Assembly (NCBI GenBank): GCA_037447655.1
Contig: JBBHKE010000669.1
Location: 1 to 62,000, forward strand
Direction: 5' to 3'
Source: Zygnema cylindricum
Taxonomy: Eukaryota > Streptophyta > Zygnematophyceae > Zygnematales > Zygnemataceae
DNA length: 62,000 nucleotides
Shown here in pieces: positions 49,101 through 59,526 of the stretch. Below the pieces are notes generated by a model. That model saw only the letters and a program-made list of their open reading frames with translations, was not told the DNA's origin and searched no databases. The first letter of the stretch is position 1. Every line of letters begins with the position of its first letter. Position numbers and translations under genes: made by a program.

Positions 49101-49113
49101 TAAGGCTCTGCAT
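43173..49113 (-). CDS. NamZ/DUF1343 family protein (exo-beta-N-acetylmuramidase type)
   Basis: Exons on the minus strand: 49113-48910, 47812-47762, 47326-47246, 46945-46877, 46486-46412, 45954-45787, 45573-45487, 45226-45086, 44811-44764, 44116-43982, 43433-43173. All joins are phase 0, giving about 439 residues, close to bacterial NamZ. Bacterial NamZ (B. subtilis YbbC, GH171) removes MurNAc from non-reducing ends of peptidoglycan fragments. Motifs in order: REGRVGVIANATS, GPEHGFRGTAQ (whose Glu is the likely catalytic acid by family comparison), VLVFDIQDVGVRFYTY, ADRPNPIGGVVVDGPLL, PIALRHGMTVGELALLF, VAPSPNMPTPTTALLYPG, GTNCSEGRGTTQPFEL, IGAPWIDYRLA, FTPAFSKFSGKSVHGLQ. The hydrophobic N-terminus (MQSLTISLSAMLVSLPLVL) looks like a signal or targeting peptide. 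Eleven exons show a settled nuclear gene, not contamination. A few donors (GTCTGT, GTCGTC) are weak. Confidence 0.93.
43501..43718. mobile_element. TA-flanked MITE (CACCGC family) in the last NamZ intron
   Basis: The ends are CACTGTGAATCACTATTGGC and inverted GCTAGTAGTGATTCACGGTG. The left flank is TA; the right flank is AG, a decayed TA. It starts 67 bp from the final exon. Confidence 0.78.
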
Positions 49114-49898
49114 TTTGTCTTAACTCAAAATGCTTGCAAAATTTGGAAAATTTTATCCGTCCGAACTCCTGCGTAGTAATATGCTTAGTGAAGCTAACTC
49201 TATCGATTCTAGGAGTTCATAAAATTTGAATTTCAAACGATTGGTGCAGTTTGTATAGGCGCCCCCTCCAAAAGTTAAGCGTAACATCCATTTATCCAGG
49301 TTTCCAGCAGAAAGTATAATACAGTTTGCGCTGCACGGTAATGTCATCCTTCTATTCAAAGCGTGCGAAGATTTCATCCGGATTTCGCACAGTTATAGAA
49401 CTCTACGAACTCTCCGCACTTTTCGAACGAACTCTCCGCACTTTTCGAACGAACTCTCCGCACTTTTCGAACGAACTCTCCGCACTTTTCGAACGAACTC
49501 TCCGCACTTTTCGAACGAACTCTCCGCACTTTTCGAACGAACTCTCCGCACTTTTCGAACGAACTCTCCGCACTTTTCGAACATCGTCTGTCAAAACGGC
49601 CACCACCATGATTGTCGTTGTTGAAGTTTGAAACTTGGATACACGGTGCAGCTAACAGCCAGAGAGGCTGGAGATGTCTAACTTCTTGGGATTGCAAGCA
49701 AGCCTCTCTTGGATTGCAATTTTGCAATAGAGGACTCTTGCAGGGAGGAGAAGCATGGTGTTGCTGTATGCTTTTTGTAGAAACACAAAGGCTTTGATAT
49801 GTGGTTGACAATAAGTCCACATCAGTTAAAGGGTGGACGGTAGAAAGGCTTTGTATTGTGAGAGTGTGAGAGTGAGAGTGTATACCGGGCCAGACAGG
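49114..49898. promoter_or_regulatory. Divergent intergenic region between NamZ-like and PIG-P genes
   Basis: The two ATGs lie 785 bp apart and face away from each other, so both promoters must be here. I see no clear TATA box. The 22-bp repeat array at 49407-49582 lies about midway. Confidence 0.55.
49407..49582. repeat. Eight perfect 22-bp tandem repeats
   Basis: The unit begins GAACTCTCCGCACTTTTCGA and ends AC; exactly eight copies fill 176 bp without a mismatch. Each contains TTCGAAC/GTTCGAA, a near-palindrome at the unit junction. Open frames on both strands (to 148 residues) come from the repeat, because three units make 66 bp. Confidence 0.95.
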
Positions 49899-52450
49899 AT
49901 GGTGTTGGAGTTAGAAACGGTACAGAAGGGAGGGAAACCATCTGTGCCAATCAATAGAACCGAAGTGTACGGATTTGTTGGCAGCATTGTGGTCTTGGTC
50001 GGATACTGTGAGCCTCTGATCTCATGCTTCCTACAAGTCTAGTCATATTTTTTTTGAATAATTTATACAATGTGTTTGGCATGCGTGAGGCACTGAAAGA
50101 GGTATCTAGGAATGGATGTCTACGGGTTCGTTTTCAATGCACAAACGTTGACGTTTTTTTGCTTTTTTCTCCGGTCGTTTTTTGTAAATCATAACCTGGA
50201 AGATTGCTGGTCATCGGAAATTTAGTATATTTCAAACTACCAACAACATTTAACGGAATAAAGATGATGAAAATAGGAAAACAGGAGCAATATTTTTCTT
50301 GCATTTTGCAATGTCGATGAAGACGTGTGCTTGCATCCACATTATACCTAAGTACGAAAATTGGAAGCATTTCTATTTTATAATAGGGTAATTAGGCGAT
50401 ACTACCCAGTAATTACAGTGTCTCACAGGAAAATGTAATTTTTACAAAATCGTACAGAATTTAGTGCGAATAGTATGATTACTGCACCCATCACGCCAGT
50501 TACAGGCTACAACAGATATGCCGATGACCTAGTAGCACTGTATAAAATGGATTAGCCGTGCTGTTAAAGTTTACACCGCCTGTCAATTTTAGAGTTAATA
50601 ACTCTAATTCGAGTGTTGTTTTTTTTATCCAAAATCCAATTAGTGTTAACAACTCTAATTAGTTAAGTGGCCCATAACGAGCCACGTGGCAAAAGTAATA
50701 TAGTGCAGCTAATACTAAACCCGCCTTAGTGTTCATAATTCACTGACTCTAATAGTGATCTAAGGTGTAGCTCCTCAAATTTGTCTAGACACATTTCCTT
50801 TTTCAACATGATTTGAGGCCTAGAAAAAAAAAAAAAAACGGAGTTGTTTGGGGAGAGCAATATACATAGCACTCATTTTGCTTGTAAACGAGGAGTAACA
50901 AAACCTTCAACAAGTGTTTTACATGTTTTAAGGTATTGCCATTATGCGTATGCACGAAATTTCATTTGTGTTTGATGGTGTCTTGTCTTCCCTCCCTCCC
51001 TCCCTCCCTCCCTCCCTCCCTCTCTCCCTCCCTCCTGCCCTCCCTCCCTCCCTCCATGCCTCCCTCTCTCTCTCATCTGTCTCTCCCTCTCTCTCTCTCT
51101 CTCCTCTCCTTTGTGGTGCAGGGCTGTACATTATCTGGGCATATGTCCCTGAATCCTTACTCCATGCGGTTGGCATAACCTACTATCCCTCCAAGTGAGC
51201 TTCAAAGTCCCCTGTCTGCTTAGAACCTGAAACGTTTATCTGAGAAAGAGAGTGGCGAGACATGAGTTTTTCTTTGAGCATGCTTTAAGCAGCTGGGGGA
51301 AATTTTGTGGTCTTTTTTTTTGGTCTTTTTTTTTGGTCTTTTTTTTTGGTCTTTTTGACATCTGATTGGCATAGTGAAAATCATTTTTTTTCTTATTGAG
51401 GCCTTTGATAGATGAAGCAAACGGAGGTTATTGTTGTCATGACAAAGGAACGCTTTGCACTGAGATCCATTAAATACACATGAAGTAACTGCATACATTT
51501 TGTTTTAAAACATGTCAATCGTTTGAGGGTGATGAAAGGAATGCAGCAATCTCTTTTTGCCTCTGCACAACGTAGTTCTACAGCTTACTTATATTTTGGG
51601 GGTTCAATATGGACTATTTCTGTAGACTGGTTCTTCATGATCGTTATTTTGAAGGAATTGCAAAGCGTAAAACATTGGTCTGGAATGAATCTCCTCTGCA
51701 AATATGTCTATGATGGGGAATTTGCAGGTATTGGGCGGTTGTCCTTCCTGCCTACTGTCTTATAGTAGTGTTTCTCGGCTTAGTAGCATATACTGGACTC
51801 AATCATTTGTCAACGCCTTCACCAGATTCTTTCCACACATTTCACGGTAGGTGGAAGGTGTTCGTATCTTCATGGTTCAGATTATTCTTCTTGATTGCTC
51901 ATCCCTTAAACGTCTTTTTGGTTCATGAGTTACTCAGAACAAGACCGTTTTTTTTTTATAGCTTTGACTTCTGTCGTGATGTCTCTCCCTGGACTGTAAA
52001 TTATTTTGGCTTTGTTTGTGTCTGAGTGCTTCTTATGTCTTGTATGTCGCAGATAAATTCTCAAAGTCTCCAAATGAATTCATCCATGATATAGGCGATG
52101 GGCAGGAGGAGAGGCCAATCCCATCTATTTCAGACCTTTCATTGCTTGAAACCAACCAGATTTTATTTGGTACCAACTCGGTAGCTATGTTGGAGGCCAG
52201 AGAGATGTTCAAAAAAGAGGTCAAGACTACGCAGATGAACGAATTAAAAAATATTAAAGATGACATTTCTGGAGGCGGTAAATCAAATGAGGACGACCAA
52301 GATCTCCGCACCAGTATTAGTTCCATATCAACATTTATACAAAGTCAAGATACGGGGGAAGACAACGGTGAAAACAAACGGCACACTGCCCTCAGAAGTC
52401 GAAGAAAGCTTTGGAGTGAAGATTCACTACCCGCACTAAGGTTACCTTAA
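49899..52450 (+). CDS. PIGP: PIG-P, subunit of GPI-GlcNAc transferase, with long C-terminal tail
   Basis: Exons: 49899-50007, 51122-51194, 51728-51846, 52053-52450, with matching phases (1, 2, 1). PIG-P is a small two-span ER protein of the complex that makes GlcNAc-PI, the first step of GPI anchors. Helix one: VYGFVGSIVVLVGYWLYIIW, then AYVPESLLHAVGITYYPSK; helix two: YWAVVLPAYCLIVVFLGLVA; then LNHLSTPSPDSFHTF. These match the family motifs ([22 protein letters not shown] in animals). The conserved end, PIPSISDLSLLETNQILF, is followed by about 90 polar, probably disordered residues not found in the usual 130-160 residue proteins. Total is about 232 residues. The start is the first in-frame ATG; an upstream frame extension lacks ATG. 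Intron 1 holds a MITE and a CT-rich tract before exon 2. Confidence 0.93.
50574..50767. mobile_element. TA-flanked MITE (CACCGC family) in PIG-P intron 1
   Basis: It begins CACCGCCTGTCAATTTTAG and ends with inverted CTAATAGTGATCTAAGGTG; TA at both flanks; 194 bp. Confidence 0.82.
50988..51112 (+). repeat. CCCT/CTCT microsatellite before PIG-P exon 2
   Basis: An almost pure pyrimidine tract of (TCCC)n and (TC)n ends ten bases before the exon-2 acceptor and doubles as its polypyrimidine tract. Confidence 0.9.
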
Positions 52451-54055
52451 TTGTGCCTAACCAATCAATTGTATTGCAAAATGAGCTTCCTTGTGAAACA
52501 TCCATATACAACTGTTTACCTGCCGTTTTCAGTACCAAATGCTCATGACAGAGGAGGACATTTGAACGTTTTTGTTGATTTTTCTATTTTTGATTTCAGC
52601 GACTGGTTGAAGGTAAGGCACTAGCAAACCTGATATGGCATGTTCATGTCGGGAAGGATGTTATTGAGCCAGATATAGGGTAACTATCTGAGTGATATTA
52701 CTGGCGTTTCTGGCCAGTAATCATTGTAATCTTATAGAAAACTGTGCAAATCGTCCACTTTTCTGTATGGTTACTATGATCACTTGCCAGTATCTCCAGT
52801 CGCGTACGCTTCATTACCCTCAAATATAGGATCACGAGGAAGTCATGGATTCAGAAGTTGTGCAGACGTAGAAATGGTTGGCAGTCCTTAAGATGGTGTT
52901 CAAGATGGTTGAGGAGTCTCAGGAAATCCTATGGGATGTTGACGAGTTAAGTAAAGTGAAATTAACAGTCCATTTGCAGGAGGGAAAAGTCCAAGCTTTC
53001 ATGGAAAAAAAAATTGTATTTGTCTGTAAGGTTGCAAACCAGTGCGGTTTATTGGGTGTGCCTGAATTCAAACTCGAGGGCTTTCCAAACTTATTTTGAA
53101 GAAAAGGGGTAGGCTAAATGACAGCATTTAAATCCAATTTTGACCGTTTGCTTTGTCGACTTGGGATAAAGTTTCATATATGCTTAAGTTTATCACAATT
53201 TATTTAATAATTGTTTGTTAGAAAAAGGTAATGCTTATTCTGTTTTCAATCTTATATCAGATTCAATACAGTTTTAAACGCCATCCTTTTTCTTTTTTTT
53301 TCGGTTACTCACTACAGTGACCCCTTTGTGTCTTTTGTCTTTTTGTGAATACTGGCAGTGACTGAAACCGAGAATGAATCCGACTGTTGGAGGCATTCCC
53401 ATTCAATCCAGGTCAATGGTGCCCTTCAATTTCTCTATTTAAGGATCTTTATCAGCTTAAAGGTTTCCCTCACTCCTAGGAATTCTCTCAAACAGAGGGC
53501 AGATTGAAGCCATGTAGAACTTTCCAGCGATGGCCTTTTCCCAATGATGGCCCTTTTTTATCTGCTCTGTTGTTGAGAATGAATCTTATGGAAATGTGTT
53601 TTAGCGTTTATAATTATCTGGTGTGGAAGTGACTCCACAGTAATTTGGAGTTTTTAGGAAACATGTGCTCAATTTATGGTTTAACAGTGAATACGGAAGT
53701 TACTTCCCTCAGACGGACATAGGATATTGGTTTAAGTGTCAAAACGTACACCTCCGAGAACATAAGCCAATCAGTACAGTGCTGCATTCGTTATCCGTTA
53801 TCCTGTACACTTTGAAAGCAATCATTACTTATTTAGGAATAACAAAGTTCGTACCGTACAAAGTGACTGTTGCAGAAACAGTTGGTTGACGAGCAATCTG
53901 AGACTAGAGAATCGACCAATAGACTGCCAAGAAGTCGAGTCTTTTCTGGATGAGAAGAATCCAGGGAGGTTACTGGACGCTGTTGCTGTTCCCTTAGCAC
54001 TTTGAGTTTTGGGGAGTGTTCTGTGAGGTTTTGAATGGGACTTGGTTCAAAACTA
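52451..54055. other. Region downstream of PIG-P; no recognised gene
   Basis: A TTTCAG ... GTAAGG pair around 52599-52612 might bound a small untranslated exon. The open frame at 52878-53099 (73 codons) has plausible composition but no motif I know. Confidence 0.4.
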
Positions 54056-54249
54056 CACCGCCCATCCCTACCAGAGGTATTCGTGATTGTAAATGTGATA
54101 TTAGACCATATAAAACCGGTTTAGTGTTGGGAGATGTGGCAAATTGTTGTCCACTCTGTCAAATAGTGTTATTAGCACTATATTTATGATTTTCGGCCAT
54201 AAAGCTCATAACTGAATTAGTATCATTACCGCTAAACAGTGATGCGGTG
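54056..54249. mobile_element. TA-flanked MITE (CACCGC family), decayed right flank
   Basis: The left end is CACCGCCCATCCCTACCAG after TA. The right end is CTAAACAGTGATGCGGTG followed by AA in place of TA; 194 bp. Confidence 0.78.
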
Positions 54250-55795
54250 AAGTACGAACCAAAACAATAGTGGTGAGAGGTGTAATCGGCCACTATTTGG
54301 ATATGCAAGGGATTGGATTGGCAGTTTTATGGAGGTTATTCAGTTGAAGATTATTTGCTGTTGGATATCATTTGGGATATGAGAAGGAAATACAAAATAG
54401 TGAAGAACAGAAACATTTTAGGGACGACAGGGAAATGTTTCCCTCAGGCTCCGTACTTGGTGAAATGAGGGTGGAAGACTCTCCTGTATTAATTATGATA
54501 TATGGTAAATAACCTACGTTTCTCAACTTTCCAAAATTCTTGGGTTGTGGGTTCATCTCAATGTTGTGATTTTGAACTTTTGCCTTTCTTATATTGAGGA
54601 GCCTTCACCTGTTTGAGAGGGAATTTTATTGCAATTGTAAGCATGTTAAACTGTTTGACGGTTTTCTATGTTCAGGTGTTCCGTCAGTTTTAGTAGCCAG
54701 GGATGTCAATGTTTTTTTGCTTTTTAAGTCAACGATGTCAATATAACCAAAGTTTTTAGGCAGCTCATATGTCCAAGCTATGTTGGAGTCCATAAAGGCA
54801 GGTTTAACATAAAAAAAAAAAATGTTGTCTTTTTTGTCAATTAGAAAAATGTTTGTGTTCTTTTTAATCCATTCGATGTTTTGGATTTCACTAGAGAAAC
54901 TACGCTGAGAAAATGTTCAATACACGAGACACTTTGGTGAGAGCACTCTGAGAACAGTTTCTATGCATTTGACATATACCACAAAACTGAAACAAATGCA
55001 CAATATGTAACCCTCGCATTGACTGGAAGGGCCTGCATTTTAAGTTGGAAGGGGGGGTCCTCTACTTGATACGATTCTGGCTTAAAAAATAATTTTACCA
55101 TGGATCAGTGTTGTCGTATTTGGTTTCTCTGCTCCTTTTTTTTTTGCCCTCTAGATGACAAACTAGTGTCTATAGTAGTAATTGTTTTTTTCTTAACGCT
55201 AATTCTTTAAACAGTTGAATTGCGGCTCCAAAACAGGCACATCATTTAGAGCTATATTATGTGCCACTATTCTCCACCTTAATTACGAAGCTTGTTACGC
55301 ATGTATAAGAATTAATTCTTGATAAGATTCTCATCACCTTTCAATGCGAGCTTTTCGTAGATATTTAATTGAGTTGGGGTTGGGGTTGTAGTTTTGGTTT
55401 AGTGAGTTGCCGTGCTTTTCATTTTGAGTTTGGGTGCTTTTATTTTACTTGCCATTTATATGTGTTCTCGTTGCTTTCTTTGTTTTTTATTGCGCTGCTT
55501 GTAGTTTTTCAGTTTTGGCCATGCCACCCCGATTATACCCCTGGACTCAGATGGTTTACCATCGTGCTTTTTAATTTATCCCGTCTTTTTTTTTTTTCAA
55601 GGCGGTTTCCCTTGATTCTTCACGTGCATGTTTTTCTCCGGCTTGGGCCTTAGTTTTGGAGCTTGGCTATTGGCTACACCTATTCTTTCCACTTTACATT
55701 TTACACCTCCTTAATTCACCACTTCCCTCGAGTTCAAGCTATTACTTGGCTCTCTCGTTTAGTCGTGCGATCGTGTCCTTCAGCGATGGCGCCAT
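54250..55795. other. Intergenic, repeat-like; fragment of a MITE interior
   Basis: 55165-55300 shares 'tgctaattctttaaac'-like sequence with the MITE at 23329-23538, so it is probably a fragment. The rest shows nothing I recognise. Confidence 0.4.
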
Positions 55796-56227
55796 ATGCT
55801 TCGTTACTCCGATGGGGGTGAATTAATTCAAGCACATGGAACTATTCCCGACACTTTTGAGATTCGTTGGGATATTTTATGTATTTGTCCATCAAGGCGG
55901 ATTGCTCGATGTGGCTGTTGTATTTTTGGTGGCATCATTTTGACAAACCCTACTTGGGCTCGATATGCTGGAGTAGTAGCGGGTAACGCTACTAAGGAGG
56001 GGTCGGATTGTGCACACCACGATGCTATAAATGATTATATTTGTATGGCGGTTGAGATGTTTGGTTGGTTGGGAGTCGCTATGGATGAGTTCCTTCGTAA
56101 AGGGGCCGTCTGGGCTTCCCTTTTTTGTCATCACCGAATATCAGTGGCTTTATTGCGAGTGGAAGCCTGTATCCTCCTTCCATCTGCTATTGCTGTTATG
56201 GATTGTCGATGTTTCTCCGAACTCTAG
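55796..56227 (+). CDS. Unrecognised ORF, possibly a retroelement fragment
   Basis: A 143-codon frame begins at an ATG (MLRYSDGG). It contains several Cys pairs (CICP, CGCC), CAHHDAINDYICMAVEMFGW and GVAMDEF. The HDAI-x-D pattern followed by a hydrophobic helix resembles segments downstream of reverse transcriptases in some non-LTR elements; this is a weak impression, not an assignment. Sequence on either side repeats a short 'actcggatgttttaccatc'-like phrase (about 55540-55565 and 56360-56385), which also suggests an element. It could equally be a lineage-specific gene or noise. Confidence 0.3.
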   Translation: MLRYSDGGELIQAHGTIPDTFEIRWDILCICPSRRIARCGCCIFGGIILTNPTWARYAGVVAGNATKEGSDCAHHDAINDYICMAVEMFGWLGVAMDEFLRKGAVWASLFCHHRISVALLRVEACILLPSAIAVMDCRCFSEL

Positions 56228-57429
56228 CGTATTTCAAGGAGCCCAACGGATTTAAAGGGTTCCTTTTTATTCTTATGTCTGTTTCTTACTTTTGACCTAT
56301 TTTTTCTTTTTGTTTGCTTCCACCCGCGTTTGCCTTTTCTTTTTTGGTTTTGTTCCGATGTACTCGGATGTTTTACCATCATCCTTAACGTCTTACTAGT
56401 GTAAATCTTGTTTTTCAGCTAGGTTCTTCTCAGATTATTGTTTCTTTCGGAGTTGCTCCTGTAATGTTGCTATTTTTTTTGTTATAATGTGATATCTCGT
56501 CAGCAAAATAGTAAACCTTCCTTGTTTCCACTTGTAAAATGAACTATGCAGTGCTAAACAATATTACGCCAATACCCTAGCCTGCACAAAAATTTTATGA
56601 TTTGTATTTTGTTTGTATGGTGATAATTTCTTCAATAAGTTTGGTTTCACAAAATTAGATCAAGTCATGTTCTCTAACCGCCAAGAAAACAACATTGTCA
56701 TAGAGTCAAGTGTTAGTGAAACTGTGCAGTATGGCAAGCGAGAAATATGTGTGTAACTTTTGAACCAAACATTGTCTACTATATACTTTATGGATTGTCA
56801 CAACGAATTTGAGCATTTTGCCACTTCAACGAAATAATAAAAAAAAAAAACCTAGTAGACAAAACAAATATACTCACGAAAATAAAACAACGTCTCTTTA
56901 TTATTGAAGCTCTTTGGTACTTGATAGGGCTCCATCCAAGTCGAAAATAAAGTATACTATCACTATCTTAAGTATCGTTATTAGTCTGGACTACACTAAA
57001 TTTTATCATCTATATCTTGCAATCTACAGTACTATCCTATCCACTATGGACCACATTAATTAAGAATCCTAAAGCTGCCGAACAACAATAGCCTATTTAG
57101 GGCATACACAGTATGAGATGGTACAAAACAAAATTCTGTCCTTCCTATTTACGATGAAACGTGCATCTTGAAACACAAACAAAAAGCGATCATCATGTGT
57201 GTTTTCTCGTTCACAATACAAAACCAGTAATCTCCATCTCATGCCTCCGCACTCGGTTAAAAATAAGTATAGCGCAACAGCCTCGCACCCTCACGGAATC
57301 ACCACCATTACTAGGCTTTCAACATTGTCACGGATTCTCAGAACAGAACTGTACTGCATAGTGTACTAAACTGTTCTATCTGACACGATACACGCGTCAA
57401 TGATGTACTCTCTTACGATTATTAAACGC
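56228..57429. other. Intergenic DNA before the VHL-like gene; nothing recognised
   Basis: It is AT-rich with only short open frames; I see no conserved motif. Confidence 0.5.
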
Positions 57430-57431
57430 TA

Positions 57432-57650
57432 CACCGCCAATCGCTATTAGCGTTGTGTACGCTAATCCCGTCCCGCTTTTTTATATTTTTATTCTCAAAT
57501 AGAATTATCCACACTATTTAAAAAAAAAGCCCTAATTCCTAATTAGAGTAATCGATTTCTTCCAAAATTTCCAAATTCCCAATTAGCGTACACCACGCTA
57601 AATAATAGTATACGCTAATCGAACGTACACGCTAATAGCGATTGGCGGTG
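57432..57650. mobile_element. TA-flanked MITE, best-preserved copy of the CACCGC family
   Basis: The ends CACCGCCAATCGCTATTAG and CTAATAGCGATTGGCGGTG are perfect complements, with TA at 57430-57431 and 57651-57652; 219 bp. The interior holds a second inverted pair (GTGTACGCTAAT / GTACACGCTAAT). It lies about 165 bp before the first possible ATG (57815) of the VHL-like gene. Confidence 0.92.
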
Positions 57651-57954
57651 TACTGTGGTTGTTCGCCGTTAGATTCCTAAATCAGAAGTTAAAATTTGAA
57701 TTTTTCTTTTGTATTCTGTACTTTTAAAAGGACACGGGTTGTGCACTGGCGGGCCCATATTGCCGGCGGGAAAAATTTTGTTCGCACGTTCAGCTCACTT
57801 TAATAGCAGCAGCCATGGAGAAAGAAATCATGGCGGTAAGGCTTTGGATGTGAGCATGCCACTCGAATGTCTCCTGAAAACATCACTTTTCACTTTTTGT
57901 TGAGAACAACTGAGAAATTTCAGTACAGCCTTACTCATATCTACAAAGGACAAT

Positions 57955-59526
57955 ATGGAACATCGTGCAGTTGGCTTCATTCTTGAAGATGATGGCATAA
58001 GTGATGGAATAGTGCAGCAGGTTATGAAGTCTGGTCCAAGTAGGTCGCCTACCAATGTTACATTCAAAAACTGTACAAATGGAGTCATACAGCCATTATG
58101 GATTGACTACAAGGGCAATAAGGTACATGTTCTTAAACCCTGAAAACTGACTTACCTTCTTTCTAGAATTTGCATGTTTTTTGTTAACAGATTCGATTTA
58201 GAGTTCCGGAGTACCAAAGTGGGAATTTGGTTTGTTTCTATGCTGTTTGTATCTTTGCAATTTTGATTTTAGCTATCTATGTTTTCTAGTCATTTATTCT
58301 TGAGAATGCTTATAAGCAACCAGAAACTTCAAAGTCAGCCACTGACCGTTCATTTGTTCATGCTTTGGTATGTACTTCAAGGTTCCGTATCAAAAAATCA
58401 GTCCAGGCAGGCAGTATGTTCAGCCAACATATGTTCTTCATCCCTGGTGTTTTGAAGACGCGGCCACAAATGAACCTTTGGTTGTCGGAAAGAGGCTGGT
58501 GAGTAACCATTCTGTGATGTATCTACAGTACTCTTTTGATATGTCGCAGCTGGAGGTATCGATATGAATATGCCACAAGTGCCTTCATATATTCTAGCTA
58601 AGCGGCTGTTTTAGTAATACCCCTACCTTGATCGTGCTTGTATAAATGTACGTGTATTTTTACATCCAGTTATTCACTCGCCGCTGAGGTATACCATCTT
58701 GAAAAAGCATAAACACGACAGGAGCTGGATTATCTGCCACAAATAAGGCCTAAGTTAAGTACTTGTGGTGTGGCGACGTCTATTCACCTTCTTTAGATGG
58801 CCCCACGGTTGCTTGTTATGTGTACAACAGGTTGCTTTTCCTGAAGATAAAGCAAATAGCACGATGAATGTCACTCGTCCAATGGAGCTCCAATGGACTC
58901 CTGAGAATCATAACCGATTCCCAGAGGATTTTCGATCTGCTGTCAAAGAACTGCTACTTTGTCACCACAGATACCGTCTGGAGAGTAATTCTTCTCGAAT
59001 CAAAAATGTATTTCCCATGAAATCTCCTCTAAGTGCCATTAGAAAAGGGCCGCTGCCTGAATGAGGGATGCATTGCCAGTTGCTGGATGCAACATAAATT
59101 TGTATCGTGAGGCCAGCCATAGCTCAAGTTTTCATATGTACTGCAAAAAGATGCTTAAGATTTTCTTCAAAAAATGCCTGCAGTTCTTACGGTGGTGATT
59201 TTTTAGGTCCTTTGAAAGCATGCTTTGGCAATTATCAAACGATTTGAGAGGACACATGGCGTTAAAGGTATGATTTAGTTTACATTTTAACTCCCAGAAT
59301 TGGAGTTCTTCTTTTTACCTGTTCTCTAAATTTTCCAAATCACGGATGTCTCCTGTTTATGCTAAGCTTGTTGCATTGTATACTGCAGGCTAATTGTGTA
59401 CAGGTTGTCCATTTTTCAGCGTGGACGGAGATGCGATTAAATCACTTGCTTGGAAGCTTGCCATCTGAGCTTCTACAGATTGTCATTCAGTGGTCTGCGC
59501 CCAGAGTTTTTGACGTGGAACCCTGA
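57955..59526 (+). CDS. VHL beta-domain protein with F-box/SOCS-like C-terminus
   Basis: Exons: 57955-58122, 58191-58229, 58382-58498, 58831-58984, 59420-59526; phases agree, giving 194 residues (human VHL has 213). The beta domain runs from NVTFKNCTNGVIQPLWIDYKG, through VPYQKISPG, to TYVLHPWCFEDAATNEPLVV. Human VHL Tyr98, Ser111, His115 and Trp117, which hold hydroxyproline, align by eye with Tyr of VPYQ, Thr of PTYVLHPW, and His and Trp of LHPW. The C-terminus, TPENHNRFPEDFRSAVKELL then LGSLPSELLQIVIQWSAP, looks like a helical ligase-recruiting module (SOCS/F-box-like; inference). In VHL the corresponding part binds Elongin C. The start is uncertain: another ATG at 57815 is followed by GTAAGG. 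Reading through exon 4 instead gives a stop at 59064. Confidence 0.8.

Noticed and set aside
43173-49113. Bacterial contamination as the source of the NamZ-like gene
   Set aside because: The coding sequence is split by ten introns, one holding the same MITE family as the VPS18 and PIG-P introns, and it is flanked by eukaryotic genes.
49374-49820. 148-codon minus-strand frame with repeated SKSAESSFEKCGEF
   Set aside because: It is produced by the 22-bp tandem repeat and overlaps a promoter region; the other strand is open too.
52878-53099. 73-codon frame after PIG-P with balanced composition
   Set aside because: No recognisable motif, no splice continuity with PIG-P and no homologue I know; too weak to call a gene.
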